A stretch of DNA of 64,000 bases from Sulfurospirillum cavolei (GCF_000813325.1 NZ_BBQE01000004.1); one strand, 5' to 3'; positions 50,020-59,063 are shown, counted from the first letter of the stretch. Numbers and translations: made by a program. Notes: generated by a model from the letters alone, not told the origin.

Positions 50020-50049
50020 CGCAAGCGAAAGCTTTTACTCTCGCTTGCG
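50020..50049 (-). terminator. stem-loop between nosZ and nosB
   Basis: CGCAAGCGA and TCGCTTGCG form a 9-bp perfect dyad 18 bases after the nosZ stop. It has no long T-run, so partial termination or 3'-end protection of nosZ mRNA is more likely than a full stop. This would let nosZ be made in excess over the accessory genes. Confidence 0.6.
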
Positions 50050-50066
50050 AAACGCATTACGCGCCG

Positions 50067-52667
50067 CTAAAATAAATTAGCGTTGCTGTCAACCCATTTC
50101 AAATACTCGATGATGTTTTTCACTTCTTCATCTTTCATATTTTGATTAGGCATCCTTAAGTTAAAGAAATCGATCATCGCCTTAACGTACGGCTCGTCAA
50201 ATTTCGGTTTCGGATCTTTGATAAACTCGGCAACCCATTTCTCACCGTTTTCATGGCGTCCTAAAACACCCGTTAGATCGGGACCGGAGCTTACTTTACC
50301 GATGACGTGGCAACCGGAACATCCGCCTTCATTGAAAGCCGTTTCGCCTTTTGCCGCGGCAGGGCTTTGTTTGGTTGCAACAAATTTGACTAACAAATCT
50401 TTCGCACGAATACCGACATCCGCCGTTTTAACCATATACTGCCAGATCATATTTTCAAACAGAACCGCTTTTTCGAGGTCGCCTTCTTTAACGGCGGCAT
50501 CGGATAGTTTTTTCTGCTCGGCGATTTTGCCGTATTGATCTAAGGCATCGTTCACGAGGTTTTTAACGACGTCGTGTTTTTCATAATGGTTGTCTTTCAA
50601 GAACTTCACGACGCTTTGAATAACGTCATCCGTCGCTTTGTTGGTAGCAACCGTTTTATCGTACTCGGCTTTCAATTGCTCTTTTGACATGGTTGCCATT
50701 TTGAGCTTTTGAACGCTGTCGTATTTTTTGTTAGGGTCTTTAACCATCAAGTAACCCATCATTTCAAGGTGTAACGCCGAACAAAATTCCGTACAGTAGT
50801 AAGGGAAGACACCCTCCATATCCGCTTTGAATTTGATGCTGGAAGTTTTACCCGGTTCAACCGATGCGTGAACGTTGTAGTTATCGATCGTAAAACCGTG
50901 CGTTTCGTCTTCGGCTCTTTCAAGGTTCGTGACGTAGAACGTTACGTTATCGCCTTTGTTGACGGTAATTCTCTCAGGATTGATGTGCGATCGAACCAAG
51001 GTTGCATAGACTTTAACGTCGCTACCGTTTCGCTCGATTCTCTCTTGTCCCGCAAGGGTTTTACCTTCATGAACCGTATTCGTTCTCGTATTGGTTCCCA
51101 TCTCGTAGCGTACTTCGGGGTTGAGTTTGCTTGCACGGATTGCAACGGCATCGTGCGGCTCACCCAACGGAATCGGCATATCGACGAGCATATCCATTTT
51201 ACCGCCGCGAATATCGATTAACTGATGATTTTGCGGGTGTAACGGACCGACGTTGTTAAAGCGATCGATGGAAAGTTTGTTCAACGCAATAATATAATCG
51301 CCCTGAGGATCTGCCGTATTGCTCTCCATACCGCACAAGTGACCGATATTGTAGTGGACGTTCACGCGATCCAACACTTTTAAAGTCTTAAAGTTCCATT
51401 TTACGACTTGTGAATCGACGTACAAGGAAGTATAAATCTCGCCGTCAACGTTCGAATATTGGTTATGCAAAGGTCCAAGACCCAACTCGACTTGCCCGTG
51501 TAACGCTTTTTTCATATCTAAAATAGGAATACCGTAAGGATCTTTTCCGGCATACTCTTTATTTTTGATCAAGTTTTGAATCTTGGAAAAGCTGTAAACG
51601 GAAGCATGCGTATCTAATTTACCGCAAACGACGATATACTCGCCGGTCGGGTCAACGTCAACGCCGTGCGGAGATTTCGGTTCGGGAATCAAAAACAACG
51701 CATCGTTTTTGATCGCGATATCCATAGGAACGACGCGATGATTGTTAACGATTTTGACGTTTTTAGGGTCTTTCGCCAACTCTGCAAGTTTTTGCCAATT
51801 ATAGACATGTAAGTAGTCCGTATCGTTACGGCTCATACCCGCTTCGTTCGGCGGCATACCGACTTCGATACCGCCCGTATACATTTCGGAGTTAAACGAG
51901 TTGGTAAAACCCCAACCGTGGCTCACTTTTTTACCGGCATCGCTTAAGTCTTGCATGTAAGGCGGAAGCTCGATGGTGTAGGAGTCTTTTTCTTGAATAC
52001 GCCCTTTCTTAGGGTCGAATTTCCACATCGTTACGCCGCCGCGGTAGATCTCTTTATAGTCTTCGATCGGATGGTAATCGTTGTCGAAAGGAGCCGCATA
52101 TTGTGCCGCTTCGATAATCCATTCGGAATCTTGCGTAAAGAAAGAACCGCCGTGCTCGGATTTAAAGACGGGATTGACGACGATTTGTTTGGTTTCAAAA
52201 TCGTGCAAATCAATGACCGCGATACGAGGGTTGGCTTTGTCGTTGACGACCAACCACTTACCGTCGACTTTAGCGTCCGTTTCGGAAAGTGATGGGTGGT
52301 GCGTGTCGCCCCATGTAATATCTTTGCCTCGGATTTTTCCTTGAGCGAGGACTTTTTTACTCTCCTCGTCAAATCCATATCCCTGCCAAGGTTCCGGAGT
52401 AAAAACGCCGATATACTTTAAAAGTCGCATCGACGGTACGCCGTACACCATAAGTTGCCCCGATTGACCGCCGGAACTAAAGACCAAGTACTTGTCATGG
52501 ACTCCGGTCGGATTGTAGGTTTTAGCCGCACGAACGACGTCCGCTTCGCTTAAACCTTTTTCTTTCATAACCTTGTCCAAGGCACTTTCGGTTGCGGCGA
52601 ACGAACATGTCGCACCGAGAGCTCCGATAAGAGCAAGCGAAGAAAGAAGTTTAAAACCTTTTTCCAT
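50067..52667 (-). CDS. nosZ: nitrous oxide reductase, clade II, with C-terminal cytochrome c domain
   Basis: An 866-residue periplasmic enzyme reducing N2O to N2. A Sec signal (LLSSLALIGALGATCSFA) replaces the Tat signal of clade I. The seven-bladed propeller carries the CuZ histidines, with the marker DTHHPSLSETDAK near residue 125. The cupredoxin CuA site reads YYCTEFCSALHLEMMGY near 630. An extra domain has heme motif CSGCH (783-787), the epsilonproteobacterial type of NosZ that takes electrons directly through a fused cytochrome c. AAAGGAGG lies seven bases before the ATG. It heads the nos transcript and is followed by a stem-loop. Confidence 0.97.
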   Translation of the reverse strand: MEKGFKLLSSLALIGALGATCSFAATESALDKVMKEKGLSEADVVRAAKTYNPTGVHDKYLVFSSGGQSGQLMVYGVPSMRLLKYIGVFTPEPWQGYGFDEESKKVLAQGKIRGKDITWGDTHHPSLSETDAKVDGKWLVVNDKANPRIAVIDLHDFETKQIVVNPVFKSEHGGSFFTQDSEWIIEAAQYAAPFDNDYHPIEDYKEIYRGGVTMWKFDPKKGRIQEKDSYTIELPPYMQDLSDAGKKVSHGWGFTNSFNSEMYTGGIEVGMPPNEAGMSRNDTDYLHVYNWQKLAELAKDPKNVKIVNNHRVVPMDIAIKNDALFLIPEPKSPHGVDVDPTGEYIVVCGKLDTHASVYSFSKIQNLIKNKEYAGKDPYGIPILDMKKALHGQVELGLGPLHNQYSNVDGEIYTSLYVDSQVVKWNFKTLKVLDRVNVHYNIGHLCGMESNTADPQGDYIIALNKLSIDRFNNVGPLHPQNHQLIDIRGGKMDMLVDMPIPLGEPHDAVAIRASKLNPEVRYEMGTNTRTNTVHEGKTLAGQERIERNGSDVKVYATLVRSHINPERITVNKGDNVTFYVTNLERAEDETHGFTIDNYNVHASVEPGKTSSIKFKADMEGVFPYYCTEFCSALHLEMMGYLMVKDPNKKYDSVQKLKMATMSKEQLKAEYDKTVATNKATDDVIQSVVKFLKDNHYEKHDVVKNLVNDALDQYGKIAEQKKLSDAAVKEGDLEKAVLFENMIWQYMVKTADVGIRAKDLLVKFVATKQSPAAAKGETAFNEGGCSGCHVIGKVSSGPDLTGVLGRHENGEKWVAEFIKDPKPKFDEPYVKAMIDFFNLRMPNQNMKDEEVKNIIEYLKWVDSNANLF

Positions 52668-52707
52668 AAATTACCTCCTTTGTTGATGTTCATACTAAAT
52701 CTTCCCC

Positions 52708-52724
52708 AATGACGAACGGTCATT
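52708..52724. promoter_or_regulatory. operator-like inverted repeat before nosZ
   Basis: AATGAC, a 5-base spacer and GTCATT form a perfect dyad 41 bases before the nosZ start codon. A second palindrome GAGTTAACTC lies slightly further upstream (about 52745-52754). The first is a candidate binding site for a regulator of N2O respiration; it does not match the FNR consensus TTGAT-N4-ATCAA. Confidence 0.5.
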
Positions 52725-52850
52725 TAACAAAAATTTAATACTTGAGTTAACTCTGAAAGTTTATACTATTGTCAGTTTCTTTTCAGTCGCTAATAAAAAA
52801 TATAAAAAACAGTGTTAATTATTTAAATATGTGTCAATTTAAGAATTAAC

Positions 52851-54494
52851 TTATTTTTTGGGCAGTTGAATCGAGAAAGTAGCTCCGTTTTCACGGTTAT
52901 ACGCATTGATCAAACCGTGAAACTGGTTTTCGATAATCAGCTTTGACATGTAAAGACCAATCCCCGTAGAAGGTTTAATCTTATTGCTGTGGAAAGGTTT
53001 AAAGATGTCGCCGATATGGGCTTCTTGTATACCTCCCGCATTATCCGAGATGCTGATAAAAACGTCTTTCTCGTCACATGTAAGCGTAATGTCGATATGC
53101 GGATGTTCGATAGGAAGGTTTTTAAAGATGTCGATACTGTTTTGGAGAATAGACAAAATGACTTGCGCTAAGCTGTTGGAATTGCCGTAAACCGAGCTTT
53201 CGTCCAAAAGATTCTTCGTAACGCGGATCGCATTTTGCCGAATCGAAGAGTCTAAAAGGTTGAGTGCTTGAACGATGGAAACGTTCGGCGAAAAAAGCGT
53301 ACTGTCGGTATGTTTATAGAAATTTTCAAAGTTGGTAATCGTCTCGGACATAAATTGGATAATCTCTTCATTCTTTGCCGTCTCTTCGATGAGATCGGGG
53401 TCTTTGAGTTTGTTGCGAATGTACATACAATTAAAACTAAGCTGTGCCAAAGGCTGTCTCCATTGATGGGCGATAATGGCGATCATCTCTCCAAGAGCCG
53501 CAAATTTGGACTGTTGCATCATAATTTGATCTTTGAGCGTCTCTTTGGAAATATCTTGAATACTGATGATAATTAAAACGGCACTGTGTTGCCCGCTGGT
53601 CGCGATGGAAAGGCGAATGGGAATTAAATCGCCGTTTTTATTGACGCCCTCGATGGTTTTAACCTCTTCTTTATTTTCGATGGCGAGAATGTCGCGAAGC
53701 GTTACTTTTCGCGTATCTTTCGTTAACATGTGCATATAGCGCATCGGAATCGCTTTATCGAAAAAGAGTTGATCAAGCATCTCTTCTTTGGTGTATCCGA
53801 AAATTTTTTCCGCCATTTGGTTAAACGTTTTAACCCTCAGTTGGTAATTGAGCGTAATAATCGCGTTACTATTGGACTCAATGACGCTATTGGCGTAATC
53901 TTGCTGCCTGAAAATTTCTTGCGTAAACTCGATAATCTTTTTATTGGCGGGTTTAAAAATAAAAAGGGCTTCAAAAAGAAGCGTAATGAGCGTGAAAATA
54001 AAAATATAAAACTCTACGTTTTTGAGCTTAATCGTCGTCTCTTCGGTCGTTTTCACGTAAACGGCAGTCGCCAAATCTAAAGCTTCTAAGAGTTTTTGCG
54101 CATTTTGCAAGATATACGTAAGGCTTCGCCCGTCTCGGTTTTCTTCAAACCGCTTGGCATGAAATATATAAGCTTGAACGTTTTTATCCAATTTATACGG
54201 TTCGTCGAAATAGATTTTTTTCAATTCATCCGTCATCGGAAACGAGATGAGCAGTTGATGCGCCTCTTCCATCGCGGCGATATTGGTGCGCAGATTTTCC
54301 GTTTTATAGTAAATGGCGAACAAAGCGATTTGTTGCGAAAGCATCCCTTGTTTACTGCTTAAATTAATAATCTTTCCGTCGTTGGATTGGTTGCTGATAA
54401 GATGGTTCATATTGTAATAAGCAAGAACGGATAAACAAGCGATAATCAAAAGAGCTACGATGTATCTTCGCGTAAAACTAATCGTTTGAGTCAT
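52851..54494 (-). CDS. membrane histidine kinase with PilJ/NarX-like periplasmic domain and PAS
   Basis: A 547-residue sensor kinase. Helices at about 10-30 and 165-185 enclose a periplasmic domain starting with INLSSKQGMLSQQIALFA, which resembles the PilJ/NarX-type NIT-sensing helix. A PAS domain (about 205-330) and a dimerisation domain with the phospho-acceptor His in AIIAHQWRQPLAQ follow. The ATPase domain has N-box LQNSID, DNAGG and GIGLYMSK. The ATG at 54494 is preferred since AAGG lies before it and a TATAAT box (54542-54547) lies 48 bases upstream; the TTG at 54539 would start almost on that box. It sits between nosZ and the divergent response regulator gene, so it may control N2O or nitrogen-oxide respiration. 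Confidence 0.88.
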   Translation of the reverse strand: MTQTISFTRRYIVALLIIACLSVLAYYNMNHLISNQSNDGKIINLSSKQGMLSQQIALFAIYYKTENLRTNIAAMEEAHQLLISFPMTDELKKIYFDEPYKLDKNVQAYIFHAKRFEENRDGRSLTYILQNAQKLLEALDLATAVYVKTTEETTIKLKNVEFYIFIFTLITLLFEALFIFKPANKKIIEFTQEIFRQQDYANSVIESNSNAIITLNYQLRVKTFNQMAEKIFGYTKEEMLDQLFFDKAIPMRYMHMLTKDTRKVTLRDILAIENKEEVKTIEGVNKNGDLIPIRLSIATSGQHSAVLIIISIQDISKETLKDQIMMQQSKFAALGEMIAIIAHQWRQPLAQLSFNCMYIRNKLKDPDLIEETAKNEEIIQFMSETITNFENFYKHTDSTLFSPNVSIVQALNLLDSSIRQNAIRVTKNLLDESSVYGNSNSLAQVILSILQNSIDIFKNLPIEHPHIDITLTCDEKDVFISISDNAGGIQEAHIGDIFKPFHSNKIKPSTGIGLYMSKLIIENQFHGLINAYNRENGATFSIQLPKK

Positions 54495-54541
54495 ACTAAA
54501 ACCTTCATTTTTGAGAAAAACCGACGGGTTGTTCGTCAAAT

Positions 54542-54547
54542 ATTATA
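54542..54547 (-). promoter_or_regulatory. -10 box for the histidine kinase gene
   Basis: TATAAT on the - strand, 48 bases before the chosen ATG of the kinase. The 127-base divergent region between kinase and response regulator is A/T-rich and should hold promoters for both. Confidence 0.4.
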
Positions 54548-54621
54548 GCTATCTTTTTGATAAAATCGTGTTACAATTAAATCAAAAGCATCGAATCGCT
54601 TCGCCATAAGGAACGTTACAT

Positions 54622-55311
54622 ATGTTAGATAAACAAAAATTGGTCTTAAAAAACAGCTCTATTTTATTAGCCGAAGATGAAGAAAATCTCCGCAACAGTT
54701 TTAAAAAAGTTTTACTGCTTTACGTGAAAGAAGTCTTCACGGCCGCCAACGGCGAAGAGGCGTTCGAGCTTTATCAAAACCATCGTCCCGACATCGTCAT
54801 TACCGATGTTAAGATGCCCAAGCTCAACGGCTTGGAGCTCATCAAAAAGATACGTAAAGAGAATCAAGAAACGCCGATCATCGTGACGAGTGCCTATACG
54901 GATAAAGACTTATTGTTGGAATCGATTAAACTATCGTTGGTCGATTATCTGGTCAAACCGATCAAAGAAAAAGACTTGATCGCGTTGTTGGAAATTAGCG
55001 CGGACGTTTTACTCCAAAAGGTCAAAACCGTTGTAGCCATCGATGAACGTAACGCCTACGATTACCAAAATAAACAGTTAATCCAAGACGCCCAAAAAAT
55101 TAGCTTGACGCATAAAGAAGTCGAATTTTTAGAAATTTTATTGCAACACAAAGGCAATCTCGTGACACGTCAAACCTTGGAAGACAAACTCTACGTTTAC
55201 GAGGAAGCACCGCCTTCGGCTTTAAAAAATCTTGTCTTTAAATTACGCAAAAAAATAGGTAACGACGTCGTTCAAACCGTCGGAAACTTAGGATATACGA
55301 TTAAAGATTAA
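54622..55311 (+). CDS. response regulator, receiver plus winged-helix output
   Basis: A 229-residue response regulator. The receiver domain (about 10-125) has acidic residues in LLAEDEE, the phosphorylated Asp62 (VITDVKMP), a Thr/Ser in IIVTSAY and Lys in YLVKPI. The C-terminal part (about 155-229) is an OmpR-like winged helix (LTHKEVEFLEILLQHKGNLV, VFKLRKKIGN, VGNLGYTI). It is divergent from the histidine kinase gene and is its likely partner. AAGGAA lies upstream of the ATG. Confidence 0.92.
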   Translation: MLDKQKLVLKNSSILLAEDEENLRNSFKKVLLLYVKEVFTAANGEEAFELYQNHRPDIVITDVKMPKLNGLELIKKIRKENQETPIIVTSAYTDKDLLLESIKLSLVDYLVKPIKEKDLIALLEISADVLLQKVKTVVAIDERNAYDYQNKQLIQDAQKISLTHKEVEFLEILLQHKGNLVTRQTLEDKLYVYEEAPPSALKNLVFKLRKKIGNDVVQTVGNLGYTIKD

Positions 55312-55419
55312 GCTTTATCCTTAGGTGCTTAGCGACTCAAAAGAAACTCGCTATGGTATAAAATGTCACTCTATGATGAAAAAAATATAAAACAAACAAT
55401 CACATGGAGGAAATTAAGG

Positions 55420-55722
55420 ATGAAAAAGTTATCGACGGTTTTTCTACTGCTCGTAGGAACATCGCTTGCACTCAACGCCGCGGATGGAGAAGCTATTTAT
55501 AAAAGTAAATGTTTTTCCTGTCACGGCGATAAAGCTTCCAAAGCGGCTTTAAATAAATCTCAAATTATCGCGGGATGGGATGCCGCTAAAATCATCGCAT
55601 CGCTTAACGGATATAAAAACGGCGAAGGCGGCCCGATGAAAGGCGTTATGAAACCGATCGCAAGTGCGCTTAGCGATGACGAGTTGAAAGCGGTTGCTTC
55701 GACGATCGCCTCTTACAAATAA
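55420..55722 (+). CDS. small periplasmic cytochrome c (class I, c553-like)
   Basis: A 100-residue protein with a signal peptide (MKKLSTVFLLLVGTSLALNA) and one heme motif CFSCHG (31-36); the distal Met lies in GPMKGVMKPIAS. Processed length about 80 residues fits the small soluble cytochromes c that shuttle electrons from the bc1 complex to terminal reductases. The start at 55420 has GGAGG nine bases upstream; the longer frame from 55363 has no signal peptide at its front. It has its own TATAAA-like -10 region near 55358 and a stem-loop directly after its stop. Confidence 0.9.
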   Translation: MKKLSTVFLLLVGTSLALNAADGEAIYKSKCFSCHGDKASKAALNKSQIIAGWDAAKIIASLNGYKNGEGGPMKGVMKPIASALSDDELKAVASTIASYK

Positions 55723-55723
55723 G

Positions 55724-55751
55724 AAGATTCGGTACATTGCGACCGAATCTT
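55724..55751 (+). terminator. stem-loop after the cytochrome c gene
   Basis: AAGATTCGGT and ACCGAATCTT form a perfect 10-bp stem with an 8-base loop immediately after the stop codon. No long T-run follows. Probably the end of the cytochrome c transcript. Confidence 0.6.
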
Positions 55752-55863
55752 ACCGCATGGTTGAAATTTTAAATCTAGCATTCGCATAGGTTTCTTTCAA
55801 AACCGATTTTACCGCCAAAAGCACCGTAGGCGCGCTGGCTACCAAAAAGTTCAGCGTTAACAT
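55750..55863 (-). pseudogene. 37-codon open frame resembling a P-type ATPase fragment
   Basis: On the - strand between the cytochrome c gene and petA, an ATG-to-TAA frame encodes LNFLVASAPTVLLAVKSVLK and YANARFKISTMR. The pattern of a hydrophobic start, then a kept Ala/Val-rich turn and basic helix, is reminiscent of the N-terminal membrane part of metal-transporting P-type ATPases. No ribosome site is visible. It may be a decayed gene end or chance. Confidence 0.22.
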
Positions 55864-55917
55864 AGCGTAAAAGCTTTGCTTTACATGTAGTTTATTTGAT
55901 CACGAAAGGAAAACAGG

Positions 55918-56424
55918 ATGGCTGTTGAAAAGAGCAGACGAGACTTTATCGGCATGGCATTCGGCGGTTTTGCAGCGGCAGGGGGCATTGTGGCTCTGGG
56001 CGCTATGAAGAAGACTTGGGATCCGCTTCCAAGCGTACAATCCGCCGGATTCATTACCGTTGATCTCTCTCCGATGAAAGAAGGAGAGGTACAAACGATA
56101 CAATGGAGAGGTAAGCCGATTTTCATTTTGAAGAAAAGTGCGGATATGGCAAAGAACGAGAAACGAGACGTCGTCGCAGGAGGGAGTAGCTACTCGGTGA
56201 TGATCGGACTCTGTACGCACTTAGGCTGTATTCCGACATGGACGCCGTCCACCAAGCAGTTTAAATGCGCATGTCACGGCGGCGAATTTGACGCAAGCGG
56301 CGTCAACACGTTCGGACCGCCTCCTCGTCCTATGGATATTCCTCCCTTTAAAATCGACGGAACGAAACTCGTCCTCGGCGAAGAGGGACCGGAATATAAA
56401 AAAATGGTAGCTAAGAAAGCGTAA
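55918..56424 (+). CDS. petA: PetA, Rieske iron-sulfur subunit of cytochrome bc1
   Basis: A 168-residue Rieske protein. It starts with a twin-arginine motif (SRRDFIGMAFGG) and an uncleaved membrane anchor. The [2Fe-2S] cluster residues are C99 and H101 (CTHLGC) and C117 and H120 (CACHGG), with C104 and C119 as the structural disulfide. It oxidises menaquinol at the periplasmic side of the complex. AAAGGA precedes the ATG. First gene of petABC. Confidence 0.96.
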   Translation: MAVEKSRRDFIGMAFGGFAAAGGIVALGAMKKTWDPLPSVQSAGFITVDLSPMKEGEVQTIQWRGKPIFILKKSADMAKNEKRDVVAGGSSYSVMIGLCTHLGCIPTWTPSTKQFKCACHGGEFDASGVNTFGPPPRPMDIPPFKIDGTKLVLGEEGPEYKKMVAKKA

Positions 56425-56435
56425 AGGAGAGACAC

Positions 56436-57695
56436 GTGGCAGAAATAAAAAAAGCAACGGGCTTGATGGACTGGTTGGATCAGCGATTGGCGGTCAATGG
56501 ATTTATCAAAGTGATGATGAGCGAGTATTGGATTCCTAAAAATATCAATTTCCTTTGGGCGATGGGTGTCGTCTTAATGAGCTTGTTTATGATTTTGATC
56601 GTATCGGGTATTTTTCTTTTGATGTATTATAAACCCGATATTAAATTGGCGTTTGATAGCGTCAACTATACGATTATGCAAGAGGTCGAATACGGCTGGT
56701 TATGGAGACATATGCACGGCGTAGCGGCATCGGTTATTTTCTTAGTCATCTACATTCACATGTTTACGGGTATCTATTACGGCTCATACAAAAAAGGCCG
56801 TGAGATGATCTGGTTAACCGGTATGGCACTCTTTGGTATCTTCTCTGCCGAAGCGTTTAGCGGGTATATGCTTCCGTGGGGACAGATGAGTTACTGGGCG
56901 GCACAGGTTATTACCAATCTTTTCGGCGGTATTCCTTTTATCGGCGAAGCGTTGGTCATTTGGATTCGAGGCGATTTCTTGGTAGCGGATGCGACGTTAA
57001 CACGCTTTTTTATGTTACATGTCCTTTTACTTCCTTTAGTAATTTTACTCTTAATCGCCGTTCACTTCTATGCGTTACGTTTTCCGCATGTGAATAACCA
57101 AGATTCCGAAGAGTTCGATTTCGACAAAGAGGCTAAGAAGTATTTGGAAGGTCGCAAAAAAGAGTCTAAAGTGGTTCCTTTTTGGCCGGTCTTTTTATCC
57201 AAAGACTTTTTCGTTGTCGGTATTGCCTTAACCGTCTTTTTCTATTTGGTCTGTTTCCACTACGATTTTGCGATGGATCCGATCAACTTTGAACCGGCCA
57301 ACAATATGAAAACGCCGGCACATATTTATCCGGAGTGGTATTTCTTGTGGAGTTATGAAGTGCTTCGCGGTTTCTTCTTTGACATCGGCGGTATTGCGGC
57401 AATGGATATCGGTTTAGCGGCGTTTGGATTTGCCAACGTTATTTTCATGCTTTTACCGTTTTTAGATCGCAACACGATGCATACGGCACCGGCGCACAAA
57501 CGTCCGATGTTTTTCGTCTGGTTTTGGTTATTGTTAATCGATATGATCGTTTTAACCGTTTACGGTAAGCTTCCTCCGACGGGGGCAAACGCTTGGGTAG
57601 GCTTTGGTGCAACCATCGTTTTCCTTGTTTTATTCGTCCTCCTTCCGATTATTACCAAAATTGAAGCCAAAAACGAAGAAGGAGCCGAGTCATGA
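56436..57695 (+). CDS. petB: PetB, cytochrome b subunit of the bc1 complex
   Basis: A 419-residue cytochrome b with about eight or nine membrane helices, uniting the b6-like and subunit IV-like parts in one chain. Heme-ligand histidines are seen in WLWRHMHGVAAS and IYIHMFTG, with their partners in MLHVLLL and AVHFYALR. The quinol-oxidation motif PEWY lies in AHIYPEWYFLW. The start is GTG at 56436, with AAAGGAGA seven bases before it. It shares ATGA with petC. Confidence 0.96.
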   Translation: MAEIKKATGLMDWLDQRLAVNGFIKVMMSEYWIPKNINFLWAMGVVLMSLFMILIVSGIFLLMYYKPDIKLAFDSVNYTIMQEVEYGWLWRHMHGVAASVIFLVIYIHMFTGIYYGSYKKGREMIWLTGMALFGIFSAEAFSGYMLPWGQMSYWAAQVITNLFGGIPFIGEALVIWIRGDFLVADATLTRFFMLHVLLLPLVILLLIAVHFYALRFPHVNNQDSEEFDFDKEAKKYLEGRKKESKVVPFWPVFLSKDFFVVGIALTVFFYLVCFHYDFAMDPINFEPANNMKTPAHIYPEWYFLWSYEVLRGFFFDIGGIAAMDIGLAAFGFANVIFMLLPFLDRNTMHTAPAHKRPMFFVWFWLLLIDMIVLTVYGKLPPTGANAWVGFGATIVFLVLFVLLPIITKIEAKNEEGAES

Positions 57696-58543
57696 GAGAG
57701 TTGAAAATTTTAGTGGTGGTTCTTTTCTTTACCGCCGTTGTCTATTGGGGTGTCGAACCTTTCGCCCATTCTCAAATGCACCCTCACGTCGCCCCTGCCG
57801 ATTTCACTTTTAAGGATTTAGGGCATGCGGTGGGTAAAGGCGATTTTATCAAGGGCGAAGAATTGGTACAAGCAAACTGCGTCGCCTGCCATTCCGTTAA
57901 ATCCGTCGGCATTCAATCTGCCATGAGTGAGAGCGACGCATCGTTAGCGTACGGCGTCGTACCGCCTGATTTGAGCAATGCGGGCTTGCTCTACGATCCG
58001 GCTTTCTTAAACGCGTTTCTCAAAAATCCGGCAAAGGCGATGCTTGTTGAACACAAATTTGATCAAACAAGAACCTTTCCGATGCCTTCATACGACTGGA
58101 TGAGCGAAGACGAGCTTGCTTCTATTCTTGCTTTTTTTCACAGTATCGTCAAGCCGGTATCCGACAAAGCTTTATATGAAGAAGCGTGCGGCAGATGCCA
58201 CGATATGAAATACGATAAAACGATGAGTCATTCGGATAAAGCGGCATTAACCGCGTATATGGGAACCTTGCCTCCGGATCTTTCGATTATGATTCGTGCG
58301 AAGAGCGACGAGTACCTTTCAACGTTCATCAACAATCCTCAAAAACAGTTGGCGGGTACGTCGATGCCGCGTGTAGGTTTAACCGAAAAAGCGCAAAATC
58401 AAGTGATCTCTTATATGGAGAAAGTCGGCGATCGTAAAAAAGCCGAACGCGAAGACCTCGGTTATAAATTAATCGCTTATATGGTACTTTTCACGCTTCT
58501 TGCGTTTGCTTGGAAAGTCAAAATCTGGAGAGAAGTGCACTAA
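57692..58543 (+). CDS. petC: PetC, diheme cytochrome c subunit of the bc1 complex
   Basis: A 283-residue membrane-anchored cytochrome with two heme motifs, CVACHS (63-68) and CGRCHD (near 166), and candidate axial Met residues in TFPMPSYDWM and GTSMPRVG. It has an N-terminal helix (about 5-22) and a C-terminal helix (about 262-278, LIAYMVLFTLLAFAW). A diheme cytochrome c in place of a monoheme c1 is typical of the Campylobacterota bc1 complex. It passes electrons to small soluble cytochromes c. Confidence 0.95.
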   Translation: MRELKILVVVLFFTAVVYWGVEPFAHSQMHPHVAPADFTFKDLGHAVGKGDFIKGEELVQANCVACHSVKSVGIQSAMSESDASLAYGVVPPDLSNAGLLYDPAFLNAFLKNPAKAMLVEHKFDQTRTFPMPSYDWMSEDELASILAFFHSIVKPVSDKALYEEACGRCHDMKYDKTMSHSDKAALTAYMGTLPPDLSIMIRAKSDEYLSTFINNPQKQLAGTSMPRVGLTEKAQNQVISYMEKVGDRKKAEREDLGYKLIAYMVLFTLLAFAWKVKIWREVH

Positions 58544-58559
58544 ATCGTCACACCTCATG

Positions 58560-58583
58560 AAGGCACGTTTAAAAGCGTGCCTT
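58560..58583 (+). terminator. terminator after petABC
   Basis: AAGGCACG and CGTGCCTT form a perfect 8-bp stem with an 8-base loop, followed by TTTCTT. It lies 16 bases after the petC stop and just before the ribosome site of the next gene, so it may attenuate and not fully end transcription. Confidence 0.65.
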
Positions 58584-58604
58584 TCTTGTGAAAGGAAAAA
58601 CCCT

Positions 58605-59063
58605 ATGTCTCACGATACGCATTTTTACCGTCTCAACATTCAACACCTTTTCGATACCGACGCTAACTGTCGATATGCCTATCGACGACACTATGAAGCC
58701 AATGAAATCGTCTACCAAAAAGGCTCTCAACCGATCGCTCTTTTTATCTACCTTTCAGGCAAACTCACGCTCATCGGGAAAAAAACGCAATGCTTAGACG
58801 TGTATCCGGGAGAGTTAATCGGAGCGCATGCTCATTTTGCTAGTCTTTGCTACGCCGAGACTTTACAATTTAGTTCATCGGGAGAGATGTTCGTCATTCA
58901 GTTTGATTATTTTCAAAAGCAACTACACCGCTGTTTTGCCTATTTTGAAAAAATTTCCGACTGCTTGCTCAAACGCCAAAGAATCTTAACCAATCTTACG
59001 ACGCTCCCGCAAGACATCGGCAAAAACGATTCTGTGCGTTTAAACCGTTACGCCGCTCTTTAA
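58605..59063 (+). CDS. cyclic-nucleotide-binding-like (Crp-type) domain protein without DNA-binding part
   Basis: A 152-residue protein whose residues about 25-120 resemble the cNMP-binding jelly roll of the CRP/FNR family (HYEANEIVYQKGSQPIALFIYLSGKL reads as strands with the usual Gly turn, then VYPGELIGAHAHF and YAETLQFSSSGEMFVI). No helix-turn-helix follows, so it is not an obvious transcription factor. It lies directly downstream of petABC past a stem-loop. The ATG at 58605 has AAAGGA upstream; the earlier frame is inside petC. Role unknown; possibly a redox- or ligand-responsive adaptor. Confidence 0.7.
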   Translation: MSHDTHFYRLNIQHLFDTDANCRYAYRRHYEANEIVYQKGSQPIALFIYLSGKLTLIGKKTQCLDVYPGELIGAHAHFASLCYAETLQFSSSGEMFVIQFDYFQKQLHRCFAYFEKISDCLLKRQRILTNLTTLPQDIGKNDSVRLNRYAAL

